Shown in pieces: positions 42,131 through 54,474 of a stretch of 64,000 nt of DNA. The DNA comes from Turnera subulata. Lineage: Eukaryota; Streptophyta; Magnoliopsida; Malpighiales; Passifloraceae. A model generated the notes under the pieces. It was not told where the DNA came from. It ran no database searches and saw nothing but the letters and a program-made list of their open reading frames with translations. The translations under genes and the position numbers were made by a program. Every line of letters begins with the position of its first letter. Positions within the stretch are counted from its first letter, which is position 1. The DNA lies in the NCBI GenBank assembly GCA_028386065.3, contig JAKUCV010002172.1, positions 99,338 to 163,337 of the forward strand, written 5' to 3'.

Positions 42131-45100
42131 TGAAACGCCCGTACTCCAAATTATCAGTAAAAATAGTAAAATAATAAGAATTGACCAAAATGCCCCTGAA
42201 ACCCGGGATACATAAACCAATACCCAAAACATTATCCATAAACCTTATTAAACTGAGATGTCATAAAGAACAAGAGTAAACCGGCTTATCAAGCCATAAA
42301 TCAACCCTGCAAACAGCCGAAACAACATCAAGTATCAAACCCCGGCAACCCGCCGACAATGTAATCCAAAAACAAGTATGACTTCTCAACAGATTTCAAT
42401 GCAGCGGAAGATAAAAATAAAAACAAGAGAAGAAAATGATATGAATGTCGGCTCTATGGATCCAACTGGGAGAAGAAGCACAGCTACCTGCTAGGATATC
42501 CACGTCCGTACTCCGGAAAGGAAAAAAGAAGCAGCACGCTAACTAAGAGTCTAAAAAACAACGGTGACGATTATGTGAGATGCCTACTCAGTGAGCAGTA
42601 TAAATCTAATTATGTAAGTGTGCAGAGCAAGCTCGAAAGGGGTGTAGAGGAACAAGCACTAGTAAGCAAACATACAATAACCAGTACCAACATGCCAACA
42701 ACATATAAACAAATGGTTTATGTTTTACATCTGTTTGTGTTGATATTATTATTATATTTATTATTCAGGGCCCCCTACTGTGTGCGTCGAGCTCGGTCCC
42801 GTCTGATGAGACAACCAGGGCGTAGGCCCAATATAACCAGGCATATAGCCCAAATACAATCACAGAGAGAGTGAGAGAGACAGAGAGAAAGAGGGAGGTA
42901 GAAAGGGGGAGGTAGAACCGGTCATCACAAACCCATATGCTAAACCGCATATACCATGCTATCCCGCATGCAATCCCGAGGGGTATCACTTTCCGCTCGA
43001 ACCAACCGGTCATCAGCCCACAGTAGTATATCTTTTATTTTATATTTTTCTTATTCATACTTAAGAGTTCATGTGTGCCAAGAAGTTAAGATTTACCAGG
43101 GTTGTGTGAATTATTCATCAAATCATCACCCGGGTCTCCAACCCACATCACATCACACAGATCACACAAAATCATATCATATGTTAAATCTCATAACAGT
43201 TAAACAAGTCATGCTCATCCAGCAAATAGTAATACACAGGCACACAATACAGATCAAGGCATGTAACTCAGACAAACCAAACCAACAAGCACATGCATAC
43301 AAACATAAAAAGACTTATAAAGTCACCTCAATGACGATTATCCTGTGGAGCTTTCCCCAAGACAGATCCTCCAGCTCCCGAGGTATTACCCATGCCTGAA
43401 TACCGGAACACACACAATAGTTACAAAACAATTATAACCAAACCGTGCATGCATGATAACTAAATGCTCAACTGAGTAACTCCCGGCCCTAGTCAGTAGA
43501 TTATGAGGTTTCAGGGGCTAAGTCCAACAAAAGTATAAACTCCAACAAATCAGGTCCTAAGGTTCATCGGGCTTGAGCCCATCTAAGTCCAAAATCGAAT
43601 CTCGGGCCTAAAGCCCATTTCCAAGAGTCCACAATCATCAAATTATGAAGTTGGGCTTAAAGCCTGCTACTTAAGTACAAAAGTTATCCAATTATGTCAT
43701 TGGGCCTCGAGCCCACATCTTTAGTCCATAAAGCGTCTTAAGGCCTTAGAATTAGTTAATTGGGCCTGGGCCCGGTTTTACCTAAATACCGATCTAAGGT
43801 CATTCCCGAGCCCAAGTGTTTATCCGCCTAAGATTCTATCTGTGTCAGAAAGTTTTTCCGGCCACACACACTCACACCCCCGCACACGGTTTCCACTAAG
43901 TCTCGATTACATTAAATGTACATTAACTCGATTAAATCCATCATTATGTACAAATAAATCCGAGACTAAAAATCGGGAATAGATACCGTTAATGCCTTGA
44001 AATTACTGTTTGCCCGAATAGTGACCCGAGCCCTGGCCGGAAAATCCCAAACCTTGCTGGTTTTCGGTCAACTCGCCGGAAATTCCCGAGCTTCGCCGGA
44101 TTCCGGTCAACTCAACGGAAAAACACAGCAACCACCACCACAGCTCTGTCATTACCGAGACAACCAAAAGAACCAACATTCTCAACCAAAATCAATGCAA
44201 GAACACAAACCCACAATGAATTGAAGAGAGGAAGGAGATCGTGGATCCTTAACCGGAAATAAACTTTCTGTCAATACCGATCCCGTCAAGCAACTCCTAA
44301 TCTGAATCCGGTACTCGCACAGTCTCTGCCCGAAAACCCAAACAGCAACCACCACCATCCCGAGCAGATGCCGGCCACTGACTCGAGAAAAAAACAGACA
44401 CGCGCTCTCTGGCTCCAAACCATCACTGTCGGCCGGAATCACCACCCTGCAATAACCACGTCCAAAACCGACCCCAACATCACCATCGCCGGCAGCAAAC
44501 AACACACCACAACACAACCGAACCCACCCACAAAAACAACAGCCACGACCACCACCAAAACCAAACCCAGATCGGGTTAACACAACTACCCCAACACGAG
44601 AAGGAAAAAGAAGAGATGAAAAGTGCGTGTGGCTTACCGGCGAATAATGGACGCGGCGGCGGCTATGTCCGTGCACACAGGCTCCTTGTCTGGCACAGGC
44701 TCCCCTCCTACACGCGACGGCGACGGCGGCTGAGGAGGAATAGTAAGAAAAAGATGAGCGGCTGTGATGGGGACGAAGTCGAGGTGGAAAGGAAAGAGAC
44801 GATGATGGTGACGGCGAGAGAGAAAAGGGAGAAGGGAAGAGCGCCTGTGCGAAAAGAAAAGAAGGGAAGAAAGAAAAGGAAAGAGGGAGGGCTTAGGGTT
44901 TTGACCCGCCCGAGCCAAAACGATGGCGTTTGGCTTGGGCGCGGTCAACCCGCCCTTACAGGTCAAACACCTTTTTTTTTCCTTTCCACATTCCTAAAAC
45001 GACATAGTTTAGTCTAAAACTACAGTAAACCCCGCGATTCTTCCCGAAACACGTTTTATCTCCAACGAAAGCCGTACCCGCCATACTAACGACTTAATAC

Positions 45101-45226
45101 CGATATAACCAAGGTAAAATAATTTATTTTCCTAGTCCAGAAATCCAGAAATTCCTCATGGGTAAAATTGGAATTAAAAATTCCAAAAATTCCAGAAATT
45201 AAATTATGAAAATCTGGGGCGTTACA
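42131..45226 (-). mobile_element. Tekay/Del-like solo LTR, CTAAT duplication
   Basis: Complete 3096-bp LTR with ends TGAAACGCCCG and GGGGCGTTACA, flanked by exact CTAAT repeats (42126-42130, 45227-45231). It contains GGGCCTAAAGCCCA units (43600-43760), a GA microsatellite (42863-42905), a CG-rich stretch (44400-44750) and a degenerate palindrome at 44914-44936. Frames of up to 164 codons inside are composition artefacts. It inserted into another LTR of the same family. Confidence 0.85.
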
Positions 45227-45231
45227 CTAAT

Positions 45232-45371
45232 AATATTTCCAAGGAAAATAAATTAATTTCCTTGACAAAAATAAATTTTGAAAATCCTTCGAGGGTAAAA
45301 TTGAGAATTAAATTCAAAAAAAAATCAAAAAATGCCATTGAAATTAATTACTAAAAAATTAGGGCGTTACA
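45232..45371 (-). mobile_element. Outer Tekay-like LTR fragment, right part
   Basis: AATATTTCCAAGG to AGGGCGTTACA gives the LTR start TGTAACGCCCTAA on the minus strand. It is inserted in the env-like ORF of SIRE-2; its other edge is lost. Confidence 0.65.
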
Positions 45372-46277
45372 ATATGGCAACATGCAAGGTCCCTTGCTAC
45401 GGTGCTTTGATCACTCTTCTAGCCCGAAAATTGTCAAAAGGTCCATTTACCGAAGACAAGCCTATCACTCCAGAAACTATCAGCACACTTACTCTTACTA
45501 AGATGTCTTTCAAACCAGATGCTGAAGGTAAGTTTACTATGATCAGGAAGTCCAAAGCTAGGACCTCTTAGATGGATGTTCTTACTACTCGGGTTGATGC
45601 CATACAAGAAACCTTGGAAGAAATCAATGAGCAAATGACTAAGTTTGAGGACAAAGAGATGACTACTCTTGACCAGATTGCTGACGTGCTTTCTAATGCT
45701 GAGACAGATGACGAGTGATGCACTCAACCGCCTGATATCCCTAGGAGATGCATTTGCATTTTGAATACTTCATGGTTTCATGCATGGTTCCTCATATTTT
45801 TTTTATGTTGGTTTTTAGCATGGTTCTTATGTTGATTATACTTTGGTTTTAGTTCTGAACTATGTTATGTTTTAAGTTTGATCCTCGGGTATCTGGCTAT
45901 ATTTCTGTTTTTGGCTATTGTCGGATATTATGCTTCTAATCTTTGATGGATGCTCTTATGCTATGCTTGCCTATTTATTTACCCTTTAACATTATGATTT
46001 TTGTTGATGCCAAAAGGGAGAAAAAGTTATATGTGTTGTGATTGAATTATGATTGCTGTTGCGCTACTTTGTTGAAATATGTTTGTTGCAAGAAGGTGTT
46101 ATTTGGAGTGGGGAGTTTTTGGCTAATGCAGACTAGCCAATGGTGCATAAAGCACGAAAGTAATTAATATAGGGGGAGCAACAAAACTGTGGGAGTTTAC
46201 TTACTAAGTGCTTTCTTAACTAACCTTGGTTTTTACAGAAATCAACACAGTGTTTGTCATCAGCAAAAAGGGGCAGA
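45372..46277 (+). mobile_element. SIRE-2: 3' internal end with env-like C-terminus
   Basis: A frame from the LTR boundary (ATCKVPCYGALITLLARKLS) corresponds to the end of the env-like ORF at 13600-13942. A TAG at 45569-45571 is followed in frame by MDVLTTRVDAIQETLEEINE to TGA at about 45716. After 500 bp of T-rich DNA, the purine tract AAAAAGGGGCAGA (46265-46277) precedes the LTR. Confidence 0.7.
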
Positions 46278-46680
46278 TGTCTAGCCTAAACATGGGCTTA
46301 ATGCAATTATTAATGAGAATCCTTAATTCACCATGCTTAATGCTTTATTATGCACTGATTTTGATGAATAACAAACAAGATTAGATATGTGTTGTACATA
46401 TATGTATGTTAAACTTGCAGCTTGATTTCATACAAAAACCAGACAACTTGGTTCCAGGAGAAACCACACGTAGCTATCAACATCGTTATAGGTTAGAACT
46501 TAACTTGCAAAAGCTTGATTTCTATAATAGGTTGAGGCTGATCCTACTAAATCCTAATATAGTGAGAGTTTGAATCCTAAAAGAAGAGCCTTTAGGTAGT
46601 GGAGGTAGCTGGTGGGGGAACCACTCTAAAATCACTATGTCATCCTCTCTTACTTCTATCCTTTCATATTTTAGCTGGAT
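46278..46680 (+). mobile_element. SIRE-2 3' LTR, internally deleted and truncated
   Basis: TGTCTAGCCTAAACATGGGC start, then AACTTGCAGCTTGATTTC, and after a deletion near 46482 GGTTAGAACTTAACTTGC to about 46680. It is homologous to the solo LTR at 50447-51631. Confidence 0.65.
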
Positions 46681-47439
46681 TAAAGACTTATTTCTCCCCT
46701 ATGTTGGCCTCTAAAGTTTGAGTTCATCCTGTGTTAGATTCCGGCTTCTTTTCATCCCTTTGTGCCCTCTAATTGGCCTACTTTGGTCCCTCTCGCCGGA
46801 ATCCGGTAGGAAATGTTGATGTGGCAAGTGTTCCTACGCCACGTCAGCATATGTGGAAGCCATATGTCAGGTCGAACAAACTAATCGAACCGACTCGACT
46901 TGACCGGTTCGCCTACAATAAAAAAAAAAAAAAACCATTTTGCTAATCCGGTGGGGGTCCGGAGTTTGTCCATTTTTTTTCCTTCTAAAACTTCAAAAAT
47001 ATTCGAAAATCGAAATGTGTAGCATCACATCCCAAAGATAGTAATTTTTTTTCCTATCCCAAAGATAGTAACTTCAAAAAAAAATTTAACCTTTCATTGA
47101 ATTAAAAATTCTTTCAAAAATAAAATAATAAATTATACTAATTAAATAATAATTTATAATAATGTAATTTTTTTTATAACTTTCATTGAATTAAAAACTA
47201 TTTCATTTAAAATTAATTAATTAAATAATAAATTAGTTATTATTTTGTTTTTGTAAACATATTTAATTCAATGAAAGGTTTTGAAGAAATTAATTATAAG
47301 AATAAAAGAAAAGGAAAAAAGGAAAAAAGATGGACAAACTTAGGCCCGCACCGGGTTAGCGAAATGGGTTTTTGGGTGGACGAACCAGTCGAGTCGAGTC
47401 GATCTGACTAGTTGGTTCGACCTGACATGTGGCTTCCAC
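46680..47439. mobile_element. Foldback DNA element with long terminal inverted repeats
   Basis: GTGGAAGCCATATGTCAGG at 46853 is mirrored by CCTGACATGTGGCTTCCAC ending at 47439. Pairing continues inward through TCGACTTGACCGGTTCG/ACCAGTCGAGTCGAG, CCATTTTGCTAA/TTAGCGAAATGG, GTTTGTCCA/TGGACAAAC and finally CTTTCATTGAATTAAA/TTTAATTCAATGAAAG. The AT-rich centre (47100-47260) encodes nothing. The left arm seems to reach about 46680; its right partner would lie beyond SIRE-3, whose LTR begins at 47440. It looks like a Mutator-type MITE, but no target duplication can be tested. Confidence 0.75.
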
Positions 47440-48479
47440 TGTTGACCAAAAGTTAGGTTAATCACCTCTTAATATTGATTAGTGAATTAACCATGCCTTG
47501 TCATGGTGGATAATTGGTTTTGATGACTAACAAGTAACAAGATTGCTTTGAACTTTCCTTGTGTTGATTTTAGCTTACAGGAGAAATTTTGGTTTGGCTA
47601 AAACCATATCTCAGAAACATGCCAGATGGTTTTTGTTGCAACCATATCTGTGAGCTGTAACTTTCAACCTTTTGTGCATGTTGCATATGGTCCTCCAAGC
47701 AACTAAAACCCACTTCGAATGGTTTGAATTGATGAACAAGTAAGCGGGAAGACTTTATGGAAGTGCAGAAGATTTTTCCACCTAACTCCTATTCAACTTA
47801 AGACGGTGGTCCAAACTTTCAAGGTTTGGTAATTCTTTGCAACCAAGGAGTTGACATGGCACAACGGTACCAAACTGAACAGTTGATGAACTGAAGTCAA
47901 CTAGGAGTTCAAAGAGCCATTGCAGTGCCGTTCCACCCCACTCAGATTCTATAAAGAGGGTCCATTATACCTCTGAAGATTTATCCCAGCTATTGTGCAA
48001 AATCTGAGTGTATACCTGTGCTTAGAATCTTGGTATCTGATCTAGTTTTTCTGCTTACATTGCAAAACACATTCAAAGGGTATTTTGTAATCAAGTCTAT
48101 GATTAGATTTTCTAGATACCCAAGTCTATGATTAGATTTGAGGATAGGTTAGAGCTTAGCTTGTGAAAAGCTTGTAAAGGTTAGAGCTTAGCCTAGAAAA
48201 GCTTGTGTTTGTAAAGGTTAATTGAACCCGCAAAAACCTAATGATAGCGAGTGTTTGAAATCCTAAAGGGAGGAACCTTTAGGTAATGGAGTGCTTGGTG
48301 AGGGGAATTATTCTAAATCACCTGTGTCCATTCTCTCTTACTCCCTTTACTCGCATTCTTGCTTCACAACACTCGCTAAGTGCTATAAAGATTCGGTACC
48401 ACAAAAACCAAATCTTTTCTGTCCGAAAAAGACCAAAGCCTAATTCACCCCTCTCCTCTTAAGAACTTTTGGGCCAACA
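47440..48479 (+). mobile_element. SIRE-3 5' LTR
   Basis: TGTTGACCAAAAGTTAGG to TTTGGGCCAACA, 1040 bp, close to 16166-17200. CTATAAAGAGGG at about 47950 is a candidate TATA box shared with the sister LTRs. Confidence 0.88.
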
Positions 48480-48481
48480 AT

Positions 48482-48493
48482 TGGTAGCGGAGC
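48482..48493 (+). other. SIRE-3 primer binding site
   Basis: TGGTAGCGGAGC, two bases after the LTR, a variant of the initiator-Met site TGGTATCAGAGC. Confidence 0.75.
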
Positions 48494-48535
48494 TGTATTC
48501 TCATTTCAAAGGAGTAAAATCCAAAGACAAAGATC

Positions 48536-50320
48536 ATGGCTTTTGAGGGTACAAATATCAACATGGCACCATACTTGAAGGGGAAAACTTTGACTATTGG
48601 AAGTTTCGGATGAAGATCTTTCTTGAAGGGAAAGACATTGAGATGTAGCATATTGTGCAAAATCCTTACAGCAGACCTACAGGAGAGAAGCATCTCTGGT
48701 CTGAAAAGGAAATAAGGAGAGCAAAGCTTGATGCTCAAGGAAAAAATGCTCTCTTGTGTGGGATCAGTGAGAACGAGTTTCAAAGGGTCAGATCCTGTGA
48801 AACTACTCATGATATATAGAGATTTTTGTGCATCACTCATGAAGGCACAAATCAGGTTAAGGAATCAAGGCTCAATCGCTTGATGCAAGAGTATGAGCTA
48901 TTCCAAATGGTACCTAGAGAAATCATCCATGTGATGGATACTCGTTTTACCATACTTTGCAACAATCTTTCAACACTTGGAAAAGTTATGACATATAGAG
49001 AAAAGGTTACAAAGAATCTAAGGTCACTTTCCAAAGAATGGGAACCTAAAGTGACGGCTATTGAAGAAGCTCAAAACCTAAATCCCTTTTCATATGATGA
49101 GTTAATTGGCAAGCTTATCTATCATGGTGACAAGATTGTTGAACCAAAAAGAAAGGATGTTGCTTTCAAGGTGCAAGAGCCACTCGTTGGTGATGAAAGT
49201 GATTTCGATGTAGCTCTTCTCTCTAGAAAATTTGCAAGATATGTTAAGATGAAGAAGCAGCTCAAAGGAAAGACATCTAAAAATGTGAAGGTTGACGAGC
49301 CTAAGAAAGAACCTTTGGTGTGCTTTGGATGCAATCGACCAGGGCATATCAAATCATAATGCCCTTACCAAAAGAAGGGAAGATCTGGTTTTTCAAAAAC
49401 CAGCGGAAAGAAAGCAATGGCCGCTTGAGATGATTCTGATTCCTCCAACGATTCTGACATAGAGGAGGAGACAAATCTTTGCTACATGGCACATGAAGAA
49501 TTTGAGGTAACTGATTCTACTGACTTTAATCTTGATGAATTACTTGAAGCATTTTATGAATTGCGTATAAATATAAGCAAGTTGTTAGGAAGAATAAAAA
49601 GTATAAGAAGAAAATTAATTTGCTTGAGTTTGGTGATGATGCTTATAAGAACAAAAACTAAAAACTTAGACTAGCTAACTCTGATGCTGTGAAAATCTGT
49701 GATGATCTAAAAACTGAAACAATTGCTTTTAAGAATGCTTATGATGAGCTCGAAAAAAGGTTTGCTAGTAAGAGTGATATGTGCAATGTGCTAACAAAAG
49801 AAAAGGATGCCCTTGAGAACATGCCACTGACCTGAAATCTTCTCTTGAGAAATTCACTGGTGGAACTAACAATCTGAACATGTTGTTAGGACACAAAGAC
49901 ACTCAGCACAAAAAGAAGGAATAGAAGCTATAGATGTGGTTTTTAACAAACCAAATCTTTCTATGCAATTTTTTAGGGCTGAATCTAGTGTGCCATATAA
50001 ACCTGACACCTCACATAGGGTTTACAACAAATCATATATGTCTGTGAAAACTACGAGTCCAAATACGAGCTGGTCAAAGAGACCTAATTTGGTTGATAAC
50101 AAACCAAATAGGATAAGGAAGTCTTTCAGACAGAATCTGGTTGCTAACAAACCAAATCATAGAAAGTAGCCATACCATTTTAGAAGAGACACTTATGGAT
50201 ACACTTATAGGAAGAACATGAATACTCACTATCATGCACCTTGCATTACATGTAACTTTTATAGAAGGAACCCTAAAGGACCCAAATCAGTTTGGGTACC
50301 TAAAACCTAATTGTTACTAC
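48536..50320 (+). pseudogene. SIRE-3 gag
   Basis: ATG at 48536 opens AFEGTNINMAPYLKG; a frameshift leads to FDYWKFRMKIFLEGKD. TAG codons follow near 48646 and 48818, then a long open stretch (48826-49359) with RLMQEYELFQMVP, RFTILCNNLSTLG and NPFSYDELIGKL, the copia gag (UBN2-type) core. The zinc knuckle is CFGCNRPGHIKS followed by a TAA where the last residues before Cys belong (49321-49362). The distal part is a Lys-rich, coiled-coil-like region with several stops, typical of the long SIRE gag. Confidence 0.85.
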
Positions 50321-50334
50321 AAATAACAGGGGAT

Positions 50335-50446
50335 GAATGGATCATAGACAGTGGATGCTCAAAGCACATGATGGGTGAAATATCTAAGTTTTCATCCCTA
50401 ACCAAAATAGGCTGAGAAAAAGTAACTGTTGGGGACAAGTCCAAAC
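50335..50446 (+). pseudogene. SIRE-3 protease start
   Basis: EWIIDSGCSKHMMGE holds the DSG active-site motif of copia aspartic protease. The frame has a TGA at 50411-50413 and is then cut by the solo LTR at 50447. Confidence 0.8.
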
Positions 50447-51631
50447 TGATGACCTAAACATGAGCTTAATAGTATTATTAATGACTAATCATGTTTAGTG
50501 ACTAATTTTCTCTTTATTTTGATGATTAACAAACTTGGTTAAATGTTTTCATATATTTGTGTTGATTAACTTGCAGCGTGGTTTCTTACAAGAACAACAT
50601 AAAAACCACAGACTTGGTTTCTAGAAGAAACCACACTTTGCTGTCAACATTAGAAGTGGTCCTGCTGCAAGTGGCTGGTGGCCTAGGTGGTCCTCACAGC
50701 ATTAAACCCCAACTTGCAACTACTCTAACGGGCAGAGAAAGTGGTCCATGGCAGAGAAGAAGATCTGCAACACTTATCTCTCATATCCAAGCTCAATTAT
50801 CAATTGTGGTCCACACTTATGGTCCCGGATTGCCAAAAATGCAATGTTTTCAACTAATTGAGCTGCAAAGACAGTGGACTTCTTCAAATGAACCCAACAC
50901 CAGCTAGTGGATTATAGAGTCAACTCTGAAGACTGATTTGTACCTAAGAGCCGTTGGATGATGAGCTGAAGGGTACTTTAGAGCCGTTGGATGAAGATCT
51001 TTCTACCTACTCTCACTTGCTCAAGCTCTATATAAGGAAGAGGATTGCTTCTTGGAAAAGCATTTCAGCCAATTAAAAATTACTTTGAAGTTTGTAACTG
51101 TGCTTACAACCTGAGATATTGCTGACCTTACGCTTGTGTTTATTCTTGTTCTCCAAGTTATTTCAAAGGGTAGTGTTTTTAGGCAAGACTAGTATGTAGT
51201 TTTGCTGGGATCTCAAATCTAGGATTAGATTTAGGGAAAAGTTAGAGTTTAGCCTGGGAAAAACTTATAAAGGTTAGTGTTTAGCCTGCAAAAGCTTGTT
51301 TCTTGTAAAGGTTAGAGCTTGGCTTGCAAAAGCTTGGTTTCTGTATTAGGTTGAGACTGATCCTGCGAAAACCTAAGTTAGTGAGAGTTTGAAATCCTAA
51401 AGGAAGTTCCTTTAGGTAGTGGAGGTCCTGGTGAGGGGGAACCACTATAAATCACTGTGCCATTCTCTCTTCCTTCTGCTCTCTTATATTTCTCCTTGTG
51501 ATCACTATCTGTTTTGCGGGTAAGTGGTTTGTGAAGAAACCATTTGGTTTGCCTGAAACCAAACTACAAAACAAACGCGATTAAAGGGGTAGCCTGATTC
51601 ACACCCTCTCTCAGGCCTATTTGGGTTAACA
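50447..51631 (+). mobile_element. SIRE family 2 solo LTR in the protease
   Basis: TGATGACCTAAACATGAGC to TTTGGGTTAACA, 1185 bp. Flanks are CAAAC (50442-50446) and CAAAA (51632-51636), a duplication with one mismatch. No internal sequence follows, so it is solo. A copia LTR inside a copia element of a related family. Confidence 0.82.
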
Positions 51632-51636
51632 CAAAA

Positions 51637-52726
51637 TAATTTTACCGAGTTTGGTAATATTGATTCTAACCCTTCCATTGAACATTTTTGCTTGTTGATA
51701 TTATTGAGTATAATCAGCTAAGTGTTAGTCAACTATATGATAAGGGATATAAAGTTACTTTTGAAGCATCAAAATGTTTAGTTAGTTCGGTTAATAAAGA
51801 TGTGGTTTTTACTGGTACCAGAAAAGGTGACATCTACTCTATATCTTTTAATAATGTTGCTAACCATGAGCTTAAGTGTTTAAGTGCAAGAACAGAAACA
51901 CCAACCTTGTGGCATCGGAGGCTTGGACATGCCAACCTGGACCTCTTCTCCAGATTATCAACAAAATTGCTGGTAAAAGGGTTTCCCGCACTAAAATATG
52001 AGAAAGATGCTACATGTTATGCTTGCCAACTTGGAAAATAGGTTAAAGTTTCCTTTAAAGCCAAGCATGATATCTCTACATCTAGGCTTCTTGAGCTATT
52101 ACATATTGATTTATTTGGTCCTATGAAAACAACATTATTTGGTCCTATGAGAATAACAAGTTTTGGTGGTAAGAGATATGTACTTGTGATTGTTGATGAC
52201 TACTCAAGATTTACATCGGTTTTGTTTCTCGCTCAAAAGGATCATGCATGTTATGAATTTGGAACTCTTATTAGGCATTTACAAAATGAAAAAGGTTACA
52301 AGATTTCAAAAAATAAGAAGTGATCATAGAGGAGAATTTAATAAGCTAGTCTTCAATCACTTCTGTGAGCAAAGTGGCATAGTCCACGCCTATTCGACTC
52401 CTAGAACACCTCAACAAAATGGGGTTGTTGAAAGGAAGAATCTAACCTTGCAAAAAATGCCTAGAGCTATGCTTAATGAGCACAAGTTACCTGCACATTT
52501 CTGGGCAGAGGGTGTGAACACAACATGCTATATTTTAAATAGATTATCTATGTGTACTTTGATTGAAAAGACACCTTATGAGATTTGTTATGATGAGAAA
52601 CAAAATATTTCTTACTTTCGGGTTTTTAGATCTAAATGCTATATTCTGAATACCAAATATAACTGGGATAAATTTGAAGCCAAATCTGATGATGGAATAG
52701 TTCTTGGTTACTCCACAACACAATAA
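51637..52726 (+). pseudogene. SIRE-3 GAG-pre-integrase and integrase
   Basis: The HHCC zinc-binding part reads LWHRRLGHANLDLFSRL with CYACQLGK, then a TAG at 52039-52041. The catalytic core follows: LLHIDLFGP (first Asp), YVLVIVDDYSRFTSV, RSDHRGEFNK (second Asp) and TPQQNGVVERKNLTLQ (Glu). A frameshift falls near 52300-52320. Integrase inserts the cDNA into chromosomes. The block LFGPMKTT/LFGPMRIT at 52111-52158 is a 24-bp tandem duplication at the first Asp, an oddity that would probably disturb the fold. Confidence 0.9.
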
Positions 52727-52989
52727 GTAAAGCCTATCGAGTCTATAATAAGAATACTATGGTTGTTGAAGAAACCATGCATGTTGTTTTTTGATGAAAT
52801 TGAACCTTGTGATCTAAGGAATGATGAAGATGCAGATATTACTCCTGAAGCTCAACCATAGGTTGTAAAAATTGTTCTCTCATCTAATGAAAAGGATGAG
52901 GAACTATGTATACTAGTTCCGCATGATGTATCGCATAAATAGCACGATAATCTGCCAGATCTGGTTGGAGAAAAATCAAATCTTACTGG

Positions 52990-53811
52990 ATAAACTTCAA
53001 CTTCACAACAAATTTCTGAAAATGTCAGAGCACCTAGAGGACTATCAACTGATACTATTCTTGGTGACATCTTCAGAGGAGTGACTACAAGGTCCTCCAT
53101 GCAAAATCTGAACACACATCTTGCATTTTTATCACAAGTTGAACCCAAAAATGCACATGATGCCATTCATGATGAGTGTTGGGTCAATGCTATGCAAGAA
53201 GAAATTAATCAGTTCCAAATAAGTGATGTGTGGGAATTGGTACCGAGGCCTCCTGAATATCCATTCATTGGTACAAAATGGGTGTTCTGAAACAAACTTG
53301 ATGAATCCGGCATTATGGTAAGAAGTAAAGCAACGTTACTTCCTCAAGGTTATAATCAAGAAGATGGTATAGATTATGATGAGACTTTTGCTCCTGTTGC
53401 TAGGTTAGAATCCATTCACATGCTACTTGCCTTTGCATCATATAGATCATTTAAATTACACCAAAAGGAAGTTAAGAGAGCATTCTTAAGTGGCTTTATT
53501 ATGGAAGATATTTATGTTGAGCAAGCACCTGGTTTTGAGTTCCATGAACATCCTAATCATGTGTACAAACTTAAAAAGGCATTATATGGGCTGAAACAAG
53601 CTCCTAAAGCATGGTATGATAGATTAAGCACATATCTTGTGACTAAGGGCTTTAGAAGAGGAAAAGTTAATTCAACATTATTTGTTAAGACATGAAACAA
53701 TGATGTGATCATTGTGCAAATATATATTGATGATATTTTATTTGGTGCTACTAAAGATTCCCTTTGTAAAGATTTTGAGAAGCTTATACACAGTGAATTT
53801 GAGATGAGTAT
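52990..53811 (+). pseudogene. SIRE-3 reverse transcriptase, N-terminal two thirds
   Basis: Motifs in order: DECWVNAMQEEINQFQ, WELVPRPPEYPFIGTKWVF, TGA at 53288-53290, KATLLPQGYNQEDGIDYDET, FAPVARLESIHMLLAFA, LHQKEVKRAFLSGF, VYKLKKALYGLKQAPKAWY, a stop at 53693-53695, and YIDDILFGAT (53724-53753), the YxDD catalytic motif. The first catalytic Asp (usually MDVKxAF) is Glu here. The domain is cut after EFEMS by the gypsy insertion. Confidence 0.92.
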
Positions 53812-54299
53812 TGATACGGCAACACCGTTAGACGGAACTAGGGGCACCTCCGTTTCAATCAATTATCCCAAAATCCGGAATCAAATCAACCAAAGAGATT
53901 TAGTGCAGTATCCCTCCACCTCAAAACACACTTGGGTTAAGCAACAAAAGGAATTGAAAGCACAAGGAATGATGAAAATGCCACAGATATTTAATACCTG
54001 ATAAGTAATCTTAATCCCTAGAATAAACCAGCAAAGAAATAAACCTCACTTGTTAATAAATTCACTCAAGTCAAAGACTTGAAGAATAATACTCAAATGC
54101 TCATTCTCATTTCATCAAATTCAACGTCCTCTATTCGGAGTACATATGGAGCTATTTATAGCTTATTGAAAAGTTTGCACAAACAACTCAACACACCATG
54201 ACACATGCCATTTTAACTAAACAATAAAATAAAGCCAAGCCACATGGAAAGAAACCAAAAGGCATGATGTTGACTACTTTCCACCTAAAAGCCTACCCA
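53812..54299 (-). mobile_element. 3' LTR of element B, truncated
   Basis: Near-identical to 58754-59239 up to AAAAGCCTACCCA, where the short copia LTR begins. The remaining 640 bp of this LTR are absent. Confidence 0.8.
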
Positions 54300-54474
54300 T
54301 GTTAAGAATAATGAGTAATTAATACTGTAAATGAGGGGAAGCAAAGACAGAAGAATAGAGGAAGAAAAGCTGAGCTCGGTCATCTCATTTTCATTCTATG
54401 TGAGGGTATATATACAGGTAAGTAGGTACAACAGTATTCACACGTTGTTGTACACGTTTTTTTTTTTTATAACA
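54300..54474 (-). mobile_element. 3' LTR of copia remnant E
   Basis: 175 bp, starts TGTTATAAAAAA after AAGGGGGAG and ends TTCTTAACA on the minus strand. It has a TATATATAC block (54408-54416) as TATA candidate. Confidence 0.7.

Noticed and set aside
44182..44676. 164-codon minus-strand ORF rich in Gly and Cys
   Set aside because: Inside the CG-rich part of the solo LTR 42131-45226; composition artefact without a recognisable domain.
53315..53695. Intact reverse transcriptase gene
   Set aside because: The open stretch has a stop before it (53288) and another near 53693, and the domain is split by a 6-kb insertion.
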